From Welwitschia mirabilis (lineage: Eukaryota > Gnetophyta > Gnetopsida > Welwitschiales), in NCBI GenBank assembly GCA_051453625.1, contig JBOZIK010000001.1, positions 135,101,446-135,144,271 on the forward strand: DNA of 42,826 nt, written 5' to 3'. Below are positions 10,600 through 22,503 of this stretch, one piece after another (position 1 is the stretch's first letter; every line of letters begins with the position of its first letter). The translations under genes were made by a program, and so were the position numbers. The notes beneath the pieces were generated by a model. The model was not told the origin of the DNA, searched no databases, and saw nothing but the letters and a program-made list of their open reading frames with translations.

Positions 10600-10985
10600 A
10601 CTGGGATACTTCTACATAGCTAGCAGATTTGTATTTATCCACCAAAAATCACGTTACACGGGTTAGTTTTAGATTCCCAATTGAATATTAGCTTTTGCTG
10701 CATTAGTAAAAGGATTATAGGCATACTATTTCCTCTTAAATCAAAGTAGCATTACATTGATTCTACAAATACTCTAAAAACACTCACACTAGCACTGAGA
10801 ATTCTAAAAAAACAATGATCTTTTAAGAAAGGAAGCATCTTATTTTATCAATATCCTAATTTTCTTGGAATAGTGGATTACCTTTAATGAAGCATAAAAA
10901 TAAATAATAACATTAAAATAATAAAATCTACATATGTAAGTCATGTGAACTTGCATTACAAAGATTCTATTGTATAGGAAGCTTA
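10600..10985 (+). repeat. direct repeat, left copy; possible LTR of an inner copia element
   Basis: It matches 13065-13510, with shared stretches including ggatact.ct..ta.gtagcta, catattctaccttt-like AT blocks, gtaagtcatgtgaacttgc, attacaaagattctattgta and ggaagcttatcct. The two copies bracket the copia RNase H remnant in the same orientation, so they may be its LTRs after an internal deletion. Neither TG..CA ends nor a primer-binding site could be fixed. Its left part duplicates 10130-10487 across the gap 10488-10587. Confidence 0.5.
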
Positions 10986-11141
10986 TCCTTCAAGTACTTT
11001 AATACAGATTTTGTTTTTAGTCTAATATAGTTATTTCGATGCTTCTTAATGGATTTTCTTTAAGTTTGAAACATTCTAACCCAAGATCAAGAAGTCATAG
11101 CTCTAGTGGGATTATCATTATCTGATTTGTCTAACACTTCA

Positions 11142-11700
11142 AGTCATTTCAACTACTACATATTCTTAGATATAATTTTTGCGACTTTGACACATCAAAA
11201 AGTGTTGAAGATTCTAGTAAGGAAGTTGATATCTAATTCAAATTAAGAGTATATAGCTTTAGCTAGTGCTGTAAATGCACCTTTAAAGATCTGATACAAA
11301 GGATTTCTAGTTTTACACATCCTATTTTGGAGAGAAATACCAATCCTCTCCTAGGCCATTCTTTGATTTTATTATCTAATGCAAGTATTATTTCAAGAAA
11401 GATTTACTTGAGAGTTCATTTGGAAGCTCTTTCATTTGATTCTAGCAAATATCTCAGTTCATTGAATCATCTTTATTCTAAGAAATAGGTGGCATGGCAT
11501 GTAATTCTAATCCACTGATTGTGTTAGGAACATCTAAAAGCTTTTATTAGTTTGATAAATCCTTTTCCAATGAATGCAATGTAATTGCATTATGATAATG
11601 GGTAGTATCCATTAGCAAACCATACACATAAATACAACAGGTGTATTTCTTATCTCTAAATTCAACACTCATTCATATTGAGCATTGTCAAAGTGAAATT
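11142..11700 (+). pseudogene. Ty1/copia RNase H fragment inside the CACTA
   Basis: One frame from 11142 reads YIFLDIIFATLTHQK, the place of the copia YCIFLG..L.SW.SKKQ block. It continues to S-N-S-N-stop-EYIALASAVNA (11232-11276), which matches the SRSSAEAEYIALASA signature with one stop. Further on, YDNG.YPLANHTHKYNR and NSTLIHIEHCQSEIS near 11590-11700 resemble CDN.SAI.L..NP..H.RTKHIEI. This is the C-terminal end of copia Pol. No RT, integrase or gag of the same element was found nearby, so it is a truncated remnant. Confidence 0.7.
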
Positions 11701-13064
11701 TCTAATTTGATGAAGGATGAGGAGAATATGAACCTATACATTAATGTGTATATATCCTTCTAATGTTCTACCTTCTTAATTTTCAAAAGGACTAGATGAT
11801 TGTAAAGGAGATATATTTGAAGAATGTTCAAAACTAGGTACATTTCAAGATGGACTATGAAAATAGATGAGTCAATTATTGTTATATGATATGCATGAGT
11901 AGCCTTATTGTTGATACTTGTTGATATAAAATTCCACCAAGCATGCAAATGAATAGCCCTATTGTTACTATAATAAATGCATGATTCTCCCATATAACAA
12001 AATTTATTATAATTATCAATCATTTATTTATGATTCCCAAGATAGTAAAGCTTGTTGCTGAAAGAACCTTGTGACAAGAAAATCCCAAAAAGGAGATTGA
12101 AAGTCTAAACAAATAGGATAGTCCAACTAAAATAAAGACATCAAAAGAATAGTAATTAGACTCCTCTACACTGTGATGCTTTATCTTATTAATTTCTCCC
12201 ATAATAAGTAACTTTAATGGAAAGAGAAGAAAATATTATAGGCTATTATAGAGAACTAGCCCTGGGGTATTAAGTCTAATAGTCATGATCACATGCTTTA
12301 TGTAGATAAAATCTGTTGACATACTCACCAAGTATTCCACTATCCAGCTATATTCCATTATAGTAAACTAATAATCAGTGATAACATAAAGCACTCCACC
12401 TCCAAAAATAATACCCAGTAAGAGCCACGTCTTCAGAAAATTCAAGGCTATTTCAAGTACAATGTTTTACTAATAGCAATAAACAAGAGAACCACAGATT
12501 GAGAGATAATAAATGTACCAATGTTTGCATGAAGTAATAATTCACTCTTTTTAAATAATGATAAGTAAAATATTTATACAATAGGGATTATATTGATATC
12601 TAGCTTATTATGCTCCCGTAAGTCTCCAGTTATACATTGCAATAACAAGTCAATGGGAAATATGAGAATCCATGGTTCTTGCATAGAGATAGATACAATA
12701 TGTTATAACCCACATTTTGTAAGCTTTAATTAGTAGAGTTTCTAAACTATGTAAAACATTTTTGATATCAATTCNNNNNNNNNNNNNNNNNNNNNNNNNN
12801 NNNNNNNNNNNNNNNNNNNNNNNNNNNNNNNNNNNNNNNNNNNNNNNNNNNNNNNNNNNNNNNNNNNNNNNNNNTAATGAGAAGTCTAAGAATCTGTGGT
12901 TGCCTACATAGAGCTAGATATAACAACAAGCATTTGAGATGTTAAAATTTATTAATAATAAGATTCTCTATCTATTGATACCTAATGCACATTTCCTAGA
13001 GATTCAACTAACATCAAATGACATGGAGAGTAAGGCTCTTAGATTCCTTAGTTTTGATACTCTA
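11701..13064. other. CACTA interior, non-coding, with a 100-N gap
   Basis: No gene recognised. The gap is at 12775-12874. About 12640-12700 resembles 12880-12930 weakly. Short open frames on the minus strand (11760-12023, 12020-12202) show no family resemblance and no pattern expected of exons. Confidence 0.5.
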
Positions 13065-13510
13065 AGAATCTTAGGCAATCTTAACTAGGATACTTTTATG
13101 TAGCTAGAGATTTGTATTTGTCCATCAAAACTCAAGTTACATGGGTTGTCATTATCTTCTCTAGAGAATCTTCCACTCTACTTTTAGATCCCCAATTGAA
13201 TATTATCTTTTGCTATATTATTAAAAGGATTGTAGGCATACTATTTCATCTTAAATCAAAGTAGAATTTCATTGATTCTATAAATACTCTAAAAACACTC
13301 ACACTAGTACTAGAAATCCCAAAAAAAAAGAGCTCCTACAAAATAAAGCATTTTATTTTATTAATATCCTAATTTTCCTGGGATAGTGGATTACCTTTGA
13401 TAAAGCATATAAATAAATAATACCATTAAACCAATAAAATTTTCATATGTAAGTCATGTGAACTTGCATTACAAAGATTCTATTGTACAGGAAGCTTATC
13501 CTTTAAGTAC
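13065..13510 (+). repeat. direct repeat, right copy; possible 3' LTR of the inner copia
   Basis: Collinear with 10600-10985 over about 400 bp, ending in the same ggaagcttatcctt.aagtact.taa.aca block. A 20-base echo of this end (aagcttatccttcaagta) recurs near 14297. Similarity is lost on the left near 13060 and on the right after about 13510. Confidence 0.5.
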
Positions 13511-16500
13511 TATAACACAACTTCAATTTTAGGCCTGGCTCATTTATCCAAGGCAATTAATAAACTCACTTGTTTTGATAAATTTGCTAAAACAAGAGCT
13601 GAATACTCATATGAGAAGGCATAAGTATGCAAAAATTCATTCTCCAAGAGTAAGACATTAATTCTATTACCTCATGCTCTAAAATTAGCCCCTTCTGGAG
13701 TATCTAAAGATATGCAGTAGAGTACCTTTGTGCCAAGAATATAGATTTAGCTTACATTCAAATGCTCTGCTCTTGAGATGATCTTTTTTACTTTCATTTA
13801 TAAAATGCACTATTCTAATTCCTAAAAGCCTCTCACTAGGGCCACCTCCCCCATAGTGTCATTTTTTCCTTTGTGTTTCTGCCTATCCACTATCTTTTGT
13901 TTCCTGCTTCATTGCTGGCCTATGATACAATCTTTCCCTTTAACTGTTATCTATTTTACTACTTTTTCCTACAATACTGACTATCTTATTCTTTTTATCT
14001 ATGGCATGGTCTTTCTTCTATGATATTGGATTTCCCTCTTGGTTCTATTATTTACCCGCTTGCCTGTCTCCTATCATCTTTGACTAAGTCCTAGCAAATA
14101 TCAAGTCCTCAGAGCCATCTTTCCACATGAAGATTAGATAACCTAATCCCTTCTAATGATTGCATTTCTTATCTTTAGATTTAATTCAAGAACTTAAAGC
14201 TATCTTCTGAAGTAGAGGATGTTTTGGATCAGATTTATAGGCTTGGTTTTGTCAACCTAATTAAAGTTGGAGTACCAATGCCGTACTTGAAGAATAAGCT
14301 TATCCTTCAAGTATTGTAATAAAATTTTTGATTTGATAAAGACATCTTTAATGATATTTTTATTTATGTGAAAATCCTTGGATCTCTTCTAAAATTTGAA
14401 AATTTAGATTGTTGGTAGCTTCTTCTTTCCACTACCAGTACTGCAGTTGCCATCTATTAGGTGATTTCATGTATTCTACTTCTATAATGTAATTGTTTAT
14501 TTGAAGATAACTAAAAAGAATCCTAAGCAGTTATAGAATGTCAGTGCCATTGGTGTCAAAAATAGGCTTCAAGTATGAGATTATGCACCAATGTGGTGCA
14601 TTCAGTATCCTACACTAAGATGATGGATTAACGGAGTTTAGTAATGCTTTATGGTCTCATCCTTCTTTAATAATATTTTATTCAAGGAAATCATTGAAAC
14701 ATCATATAATTTAGAGCATGTCATCATCTAGGCCTATTTCATAATCACAAACACAGACACAACTTCAGTCAAAAAGACCTCAAAAGTAGTCATGTTTTCA
14801 TGAATTTCATAGGTATGTGCGGATGGCAACAAAATACTACCAAAAAATATATCTTATCAGTGCTTTGATGAAGGTTCCATAGCTATCATTCCCTCTGCAC
14901 ATATCATCTAAAATTGAGTATCATAGTAAGTTTTTAGATCTTCAGAATCATCAATTAGCATCACAGAGAGAAATCCACATCACAAGGCGTTAACCAACAA
15001 ATTAGTAGCAGAGAAAAGGGAGATGTGGCAATCAAAGGAAAGACTATAATTTGCACTTCAAAAAAAGGAAAGCACACTGAAGGAGAGTGCTTTAAAAATA
15101 GGCATAAAAAGCATAGCACAGAGGGCATCATGGAGGCCTTATAATGAATGCACAAAGAGAGGATCCTCACATAGGAAGAGAGTAGAACAAATGAGATGAA
15201 TCTTAATTAGAAGGAATTTTTTCCACTATCGTAAGAAGGAGAGAAGGAGGACTTTCCTCTAACCAAGGAGGGGATACTTCCATATATGGTATTAATAACA
15301 GTAGAAAAGAAAGGACCAAAAGAATGGGATAGATCACTATGGTTTAAAGGGGTTGTGCATTTAACACAAAGAAGGCTATCAAAGCTATGCAAGAAAAAAG
15401 GAAGAATAGGGTAGAGGTTGGAAGAGAAAAATCCTCAAACATGGTTTTAATTAAATACGAGGTAGTAAAACCTATGAGATAACATTGATACATAAGGAAC
15501 AAGGTGAGAATAGAAGACACAAAAAGGAAAATTTTAAAGCAGAAAGGGATAATTCACTTTTAAGAAGAGGGAGATAAGGGAGTAAAAATGTCTTCTACTA
15601 TGATGTAAAGAGCTAACATGCCCTTTCTATTATTTTTAAAAAAATATATAATACCTGGTATATGGGGATTCCATAAATGTTATTGGAGTTTTACTACTTA
15701 ATTTAGAGANNNNNNNNNNNNNNNNNNNNNNNNNNNNNNNNNNNNNNNNNNNNNNNNNNNNNNNNNNNNNNNNNNNNNNNNNNNNNNNNNNNNNNNNNNN
15801 NNNNNNNNNAAGATTGATCTCTTATGTAAAGTTCTTCTTGGGCAAATAAAAGCAAGAAAGGTTATTACTATAATTACAAAATCTGTTATCAAATTAATTG
15901 AATGGTATTGAGTATTTTTAACTATTAAGAAAAATTTGTAAATGAATCATCTACAGAGAAATCAAGAAAAGGTAATCATTCTTATATAAAATTGATCATC
16001 TTGGGGAGTGTTTTGGCACTGCTTTCTTAGTGAACCTACTACATTTACTTTGCACACATACATAATTTATCTATGATGAAAACTAGGAGAAGTTTTGATG
16101 TATCCATGTTTATTGTTAGAATCCTAGCCAAATTATCCTTTGTGAATTCACAAATGGCAATAAATAACTTTAGGGCCATAATCTTTACTTTTCTTCTTAA
16201 GGCCATAAGAATGGTTAATCCAGTTTTATTTGGTATCATTTAGAAATAGAATGGTAAAAAAATATAATAGTGTCACTCTAATCATTTTTCTCTCTTTCTC
16301 GACATATGAAAATGATGATTCATAAGATCCTCTTCTAAGAACTACATATCTTGCCGCATCTTCCTTATCTATCTATAAGTAAACCTCCATTTCTTATTTA
16401 AGTATGCTTAATTTCCCAGCTTCAGAATGTTAGATTGTACCTGTAAAACCCCACACATAATTTCCTTTACCTTATAAATGCATTAGGTTTAGATTAACTT

Positions 16501-18612
16501 AATAATAATTAAGAACTCTAGTTCCTGAATGTCTTTATATTTACTAAAACATCTTATATTGATAAAGCTAATGATGATGTGAANNNNNNNNNNNNNTAGA
16601 ACATAAGACATTAAGGACAATGGTTTCACAGTGGGCTTCATGGAAAGGAAGCAAAAGGCATATAAGTATATTTTTTAAGGAAAGGTTGAAGATAATGGTG
16701 TTAACGTAGAGCTAGGATAAGGCATTTGCCTTCTATTATTAAATGTATTCAAAAATGACATTGTAAAAACTATGTTGCAAATCTAGCAATTTTTCTTGTA
16801 TTTCTTTCATTGAACTCATTATACAATCCTAGTTTATAAATACAATGCAAATATGGGAATGCACACTGTGCAAATTCAAAGATAGTTTTCCAGTTTCTTT
16901 ATTTTTAATTATAAGTGGTCTTCTTTTCTTAGTTAAGAGTTTTAATTTTGTAATGAAATATTATCATTTCAGTTCTTCTAGTTATAGTTGGTTTTCAAAA
17001 ATATATAGAACTCAAGTAGGGAGGTCTTTTTAGTGTTATTATTTTGGAAAGCAAAAATAAGCTATTATTCTTGCCACTTAATTTTATGATTATATTAATG
17101 TTTCATTAACTTCATCTTTTAAAACTAGTGTAATGATTAAAGGTAATCCTAAATCTCCTTGTTTTACTTTAAACTAGGCTATTCATCATTTAAGAAAACC
17201 CATGCATTTAAGTGCTCAAACCAACCACTGTATACAAGTCATGTTCAGGTAGCTAGATCATATTCCAAAGAACTGCAAACTAGGGCTTATAAGTAAACTA
17301 TGCAACTTAAGCTATGAATAATAGCATTTATTAGAAGCTCCAAGTTAAATCTAATTATAGACTATTACATCAAATACTAGTATTTAGTTTTTTTAAGGAA
17401 TCAGACTACTTACATACTTATTTCATAATCATCAATAGCAGCAACATTATGGTTGCTTAATAAAAAAATAAGTGTAAAGCATGTGTATGTTATCACATTA
17501 GTGTAATGTTTCTATAGCCCACTATTATTCATGGCATCAGTGTAATAGATGCTTAATAAAAGAATGAGTGCAAATAANNNNNNNNNNNNNNNNNNNNNNN
17601 NNNNNNNNNNNNTCCTTTTTAATCATTAATGTTTTTCAAGAAATAAGGGTTTTAATAATTGTAGTTATTAGGGTCTCAGGTTTAAAAAAAGAAGGCAGTA
17701 TGATTGTGAAGTACTTCCTTAATCTTCTTCTATGATCTTGTTGTATCAGTGAATCCTATATAGCTTTAAAATTAAATAGCAATGACAAATTACTTCATAA
17801 TAAGGGTTTTCTCTACATTTTATTTTGTTTGTTCTTATGGTATTCTCAGTTCTTTACTCTCCATGTTTTCACAAAAGGGGAGAAATGTCAAATAGAGGGG
17901 AACACCCTAGATTTATAGGTGTAAAAAAGGTACAACTAAAACCATCATATGTATATTATGATTTTATACATTGTAAAAGTTTTGAAATGATAGAGTAATG
18001 TATTTAAAGGATTTAAATTTGATCTTATTGTCAAATCACTCTTTATCCTCTTTGTAATTTATTCTCTTGTATTGTAGGATTTTTTTTAGAACCATTGTAT
18101 TAAAAGCAATGAATATAAAGATGAATTCCTCTCATATTCACAAGAAGATTCATTTATTTTGTCATGCAAATGGAGTTATTTTGTATTTATATTACATAGT
18201 TTCTTTCATATTCTTAAATGTCTCTATAGAAGAGTTGACACTCTATGGTTTGAATAATAAATAATATTAGAACTCATTGATCTATAGCTTATACATGCTA
18301 TTTACTGTTTACTGGGTACATAGTTTATTCAGTCTTATTTCTTTTATTATGGTAATTAACACCAGTCATGATAGCTGGGATGTGGACGTGCTTGTGTGAT
18401 ACTCCCATCTAAAAATATATGTTACCATATCTTCTCATTTTTTGTTATATCATAACTTTAGTTAAACATGCATACTTCTGTCATATGCATCTTTTGTAAC
18501 TTCAAAGTGAGAGAGTACTAGTGCCATTTATTTAGTATTAGTGCATGGATACCTAGAGTAAAAGAAATTAACTCTCCTTAAATAATGCCATTTATTTGCA
18601 CTAGCAACATGA
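13511..18612. other. CACTA interior without recognisable genes
   Basis: Gaps lie at 15710-15809, 16584-16596 and 17578-17612. About 13830-14110 is pyrimidine-rich and about 14990-15580 is purine-rich on the plus strand, both unusual against the AT-rich background. Neither holds a convincing protein. This is where a transposase gene would be expected in an autonomous CACTA, but I saw no TNP2-like motif. Open frames up to about 69 codons are at chance level. Confidence 0.5.
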
Positions 18613-19128
18613 NNNNNNNNNNNNNNNNNNNNNNNNNNNNNNNNNNNNNNNNNNNNNNNNNNNNNNNNNNNNNNNNNNNNNNNNNNNNNNNNNNNNNNNN
18701 NNNNNNNNNNNNNNNNNNNNNNNNNNNNNNNNNNNNNNNNNNNNNNNNNNNNNNNNNNNNNNNNNNNNNNNNNNNNNNNNNNNNNNNNNNNNNNNNNNNN
18801 NNNNNNNNNNNNNNNNNNNNNNNNNNNNNNNNNNNNNNNNNNNNNNNNNNNNNNNNNNNNNNNNNNNNNNNNNNNNNNNNNNNNNNNNNNNNNNNNNNNN
18901 NNNNNNNNNNNNNNNNNNNNNNNNNNNNNNNNNNNNNNNNNNNNNNNNNNNNNNNNNNNNNNNNNNNNNNNNNNNNNNNNNNNNNNNNNNNNNNNNNNNN
19001 NNNNNNNNNNNNNNNNNNNNNNNNNNNNNNNNNNNNNNNNNNNNNNNNNNNNNNNNNNNNNNNNNNNNNNNNNNNNNNNNNNNNNNNNNNNNNNNNNNNN
19101 NNNNNNNNNNNNNNNNNNNNNNNNNNNN
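18613..19128. other. assembly gap of 516 N
   Basis: Unknown bases inside the CACTA interior. Open frames drawn across it consist almost entirely of undetermined residues and carry no information. Confidence 0.95.
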
Positions 19129-19650
19129 AAAGAGTAGCCATGAATAGCATTTTAGGCTTGTAAACTCTCAACTTTATAGGATGTCTCAAAACAAAAACAT
19201 TAAGGTAAGCTAAAATTACTTTATGTATTTATCATGAAAACTTCTGTTATTGACAAAGAATTTCCATGTCAAGATTAGGTTGTCTAAGTAAATTTTATCT
19301 TAAATAAGGAGCTTCAACAATGCTTTGATAAATTCAGGTGTCGACTAGAAAATAATGTGAAAGAAAAGCTTGCTTTTCATAATACTAACAAGGATTCCAT
19401 AGACAAGATAATTATGCAAGGGTTAAAAATAGGAGGGCAGGAAGTGGTAGTAAGACAAAAAACTATTCATGAAGGTATTCAAGACCTTTAGCTAAATCAA
19501 ATGCTATACATAACCTTGTTTCCTAGTCTAATATTTGATGATTGTTGGATGAACCTATAGAAAGATACAGGGCAGTATTTGTAGTCTTATTAACTGATGT
19601 AGGACATGGCCAAATTAGATGAAAAAAGAATAAGATTGTCATAAGATTGT
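19129..19650. other. CACTA interior, right part, unrecognised
   Basis: Slightly less AT-rich sequence with short open stretches, for example around 19390-19490, but no domain recognised. It could be a decayed 3' exon or captured sequence; nothing in it decides this. Confidence 0.4.
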
Positions 19651-20347
19651 TGTAGGAATGCCTTAAATGATTTTGAGGCATTTGTTTAGTAAAACACCTT
19701 AAATAGGTTTTACGGCATTTCTCATGTGAAACACCTCAAAGGTCTTTTAAGGCGTTTATTTAAAAAACACCTCAAAAGTATTTTAAAGTGTTTGTTTAAA
19801 AAACATCTCAAAAGAAATTCTTTTTAAGGTGTTTATTTTAAAAACACCTCAAAAGGCTTTTANNNNNNNNNNNNNNNNNNNNNNNNNNNNNNNNNNNNNN
19901 NNNNNNNNNNNNNNNNNNNNNNNNNNNNNNNNNNNNNNNNNNNNNNNNNNNNNNNNNNNNNNTGAAAAAAGAATAAGATTGTCATAAGATTGTTGTAGGA
20001 ATGCCTTAAATGCTTTTGAGGCATTTGTTTAGTAAAACACCTCAAATAGGTTTTACAACATTTCTCATGTGAAACACCTCAACAGTCTTTTAAGGCATTT
20101 ATTTTAAAAAAAACCTCAAAATTATTTTAAAGTCATTATTCAAAATAGTCTCAAAAGGAATTCTTTTTAAGGTATTTGTTTTAAAAACACCTCAAAAGGC
20201 TTTTAAGGCATTTTCTTCAAAAACATGTTAAAAGAAAGGCTTTTTAAGGTATTTTTATTAAAATGCCTAGAAATACTTTAAAAGCATATAGGCTTTTAAG
20301 GTGATACTTTTTAATAAATGCCATAAAAGCCTATATTTCTTGTAGTG
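19651..20347. repeat. CACTA right subterminal repeats and terminal inverted repeat
   Basis: Repeats of aaggc(a/g)tttatttt..aaaacacctcaaaa fill this end, in both orientations and forming imperfect hairpins. The element ends at tttcttgtagtg (20336-20347). The gap 19863-19962 separates two near copies, with aaaaaagaataagattgtc recurring on both sides, so part of the length is probably duplicated by assembly. This side uses aacacctcaaaa more than the left end, which uses aaatgccttaaa. Confidence 0.8.
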
Positions 20348-21130
20348 ACATAAAGTTCCATATTCAAGACATCTTAAATTCATCAGAAATTACCACTAAT
20401 TATGAAAATACTACTTTTGGCCTAGAATAAAAACAGATTTAAAGGAATACAACTACAATTTTCCTATATGTTAATAGATGAAGATTGATTAGGGGAAATC
20501 CATTGGTCTCCTTCAATCATTGGGAATACGATAGTGGAAATGGGAGGAAATATCAATGGATTTCATCACTGGTTACCCCTCACTACTAGATAGGATGATA
20601 GAATCTTCATTTCTATAGATAGGTTAATCNNNNNNNNNNNNNNNNNNNNNNNNNNNNNNNNNNNNNNNNNNNNNNNNNNNNNNNNNNNNNNNNNNNNNNN
20701 NNNNNNNNNNNNNNNNNNNNNNNNNNNNNAAGGCATTTTTATTAAATTGCCTAGAAATACTTTAAAATCCTACAGGCTTTTAAGGTGATACTTTTTAAGA
20801 TGTTTTGTGAAGAAATGCCTTAAAAGCTATTAAGGGAATTTTATAAATGCCTTAAAAGCCTATATTTCTTGTAGTAACATGAAGTTCCATATGCAAGACA
20901 TCTTAAATTCATCAGAAATTACCACCAATTGTGAAAATACTAATTCTGGCCTAGAATAAAAGCAGATTTAAAGGAATACAACTACAATTTCCCTACATGT
21001 CAATAGATGAAGATTGATTAGGGGAAATCCACTGGTCTCCTTCAACCATTGGGAATACCACAGTGGAAATGGGAGGAAATATCGATGGATTTCATCACTG
21101 GTTACGCCTCATTAATAGATAGCATGATGG
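20220..21130. repeat. CACTA right end and gypsy integrase repeated across a gap
   Basis: About 20220-20629 is repeated at 20730-21160 across the gap 20630-20729. Both copies include the CACTA terminus, the aca duplication and the integrase segment. In the second copy the terminus is gtagta rather than gtagtg. Since both copies hold the same insertion junction, they must be alleles, a later duplication, or an assembly overlap, and not two insertions. Confidence 0.75.
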
Positions 21131-22110
21131 AATCTTCATTTCTATAGATAGGTTAATCAAGATGGCTCATTTCATTGTAGTTCAAAGCTCTAATACAAGT
21201 GAAGAATTAGGCCTCTGATTTGTATAGGAAGATTTTAAATTACATGGTGCACCATAGGTCATAGTATCTAACTGAGANNNNNNNNNNNNNNNNNNNNNNN
21301 NNNNNNNNNNNNNNNNNNNNNNNNNNNNNNNNNNNNNNNNNNNNNNNNNNNNNNNNNNNNNNNNNNNNNNNNNNNNNTAGTTCAAAGCTCTAATACAACT
21401 AAATAATTAGGCCTCTAATTTGTATAGGAAGTTTTTAAATTACATGATACACCACAAGTCATAGTATCTAACTAAGATCGAAGTTCTTGTTAGAGTTCTG
21501 GCAAAGTTTCTTCCACCATTTAGGTAATAAACATAGCTTCAGCATTACATACCATCTAGAGACAGATGGCTAAACTAAAAGATTTAATCATATACTAGAA
21601 TATACTCTAAGATATTATGTAATAAGAAATCCTAAACAATAGGAGAACTATCTACATTTGGCAAAGTTTTCTTGTAACTAAACATTTGAAACTTCCATTT
21701 GATGTTCCCCATTCGAAGCTATGTATGGTAGGAACTATTCTACCCTTGTCACATAGCCAGATCCTTCACAGAGATCAGAAAATACAACACCTTTAGTATT
21801 AAAGATGATGAAAGAAATAATTAATAAAATAAAAAGATAGCTACAAGTAACACAAAATCAGTATAAGAAGTATTATGATCAGAAATACTAAACCCATATA
21901 TTCTAAGTTAGTGAATAGGTATTGCTAATAATCAAGCCAAAAAGAAACTCCTTGAATATGCGGAAGTGTAGCAAATTAGCATCATGGTTCTGTGGTCCAT
22001 TCAAACTCATTGAAAGAATAGGGTATCTAGCATATAAACTAGAATTTCCTTTACAGATGGCTTAAATACATCTAGTTTTTCATGTGAGCACAATGAAACC
22101 ATATCATAAA
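20351..22110 (+). pseudogene. gypsy integrase pseudogene, part after the CACTA
   Basis: The zinc-binding region continues with KYYFWPRIKTDLKEYNYN near 20401-20455. GLLQPLGIP and [11 protein letters not shown] follow near 21035-21102 and hold the first catalytic Asp (21088-21090, intact). A later frame gives [20 protein letters not shown], then LH..P.VIVSN, where the second catalytic Asp is Asn (aac, 21470-21472). TDG-stop-TKRFN holds the third position with Glu replaced by Lys (aaa, 21577-21579). The C-terminal SPFEAMYGR and GPFKLIERIGYLAYKLEFP (21994-22050) end it. Two gaps (20630-20729, 21278-21377) carry duplicated flanks. Integrase would insert the cDNA; this copy is dead. Confidence 0.87.
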
Positions 22111-22188
22111 GATATAAACTAGGACTATACCTTGAACTAATAACATATTATGCTCAAACCTAACCTAACTTTTTCTGTCCAACTAGAA

Positions 22189-22309
22189 AAAGTCCTAAGT
22201 ACCATATCTAGGTAATTAAGGAATAAAAATATGAATGAAGTACTTACCTTATGAACCCACTATAACCAACAAATATGGAAAAATAGGGAGTACATGTAGG
22301 AGACTTTTC
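22189..22309 (+). pseudogene. chromodomain at the gypsy integrase C-terminus
   Basis: One frame reads VLSTISR, then LRNKNMNEVLT, THYNQQIWKNREYM and ETFP, separated by three stops. The spacing of basic residues, the EVL(T/V).W position and the W(K/E)....FP end match the chromodomain of plant chromoviruses. This domain directs integration towards marked chromatin. It lies directly after the GPFKL...YKLEFP end of integrase, as expected. Identification rests on a pattern match. Confidence 0.65.
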
Positions 22310-22490
22310 CTAGACTTTTTAAAGCCTAATATACCATTTTGTTTTATATTATCAATGTATTTGTTAATGAATGGTATTTCCTCTTTTTCATCATGTTTTA
22401 TAGACCATATAGAAAATAATCCAGAGAAGAATGACTTCAAAAATGATGTAATTAAAGGAGAGACCATACTTGAGGATGAGCATGATTTCT

Positions 22491-22503
22491 AAGGGGTAGG
22501 GAA
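22491..22503 (+). other. polypurine tract of the gypsy element
   Basis: aaggggtagggaa lies directly before the 3' LTR, where plus-strand DNA synthesis is primed. One pyrimidine interrupts an otherwise pure purine run. Confidence 0.8.

Larger units (their letters stand above)
8344..20347. mobile_element. CACTA (En/Spm-type) DNA transposon nested in the gypsy integrase
   Basis: The right end reads tttcttgtagtg (20336-20347), the exact complement of the conserved CACTACAAGAAA terminus. The left end tactactaggaa (8344-8355) matches that terminus at nine of twelve positions, and similarity to the right end continues for about 40 bases. A 3-bp duplication (aca) flanks it, and both ends carry arrays of palindromic subterminal repeats. 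It spans 12.0 kb including gaps. I could not recognise a TNP1/TNP2-type transposase inside, so it looks non-autonomous or too decayed. It contains a copia fragment with direct repeats. A superfamily transposase acting on the ends would have moved it. Confidence 0.82.

Noticed and set aside
11760-12202. Minus-strand frames of 87 and 60 codons
   Set aside because: Length is at chance level in AT-rich DNA of this size and no family resemblance was seen.
17872-17910. Purine-rich aaaaggggagaa as another polypurine tract
   Set aside because: No LTR-like sequence or retroelement domain was found next to it.
18578-19189. Open frames of about 200 codons on both strands
   Set aside because: They span the 516-N gap and contain almost no known residues.
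22235-22492. 85-codon open frame near the 3' LTR
   Set aside because: It overlaps the chromodomain in another frame; the recognisable protein lies in the stop-containing frame.
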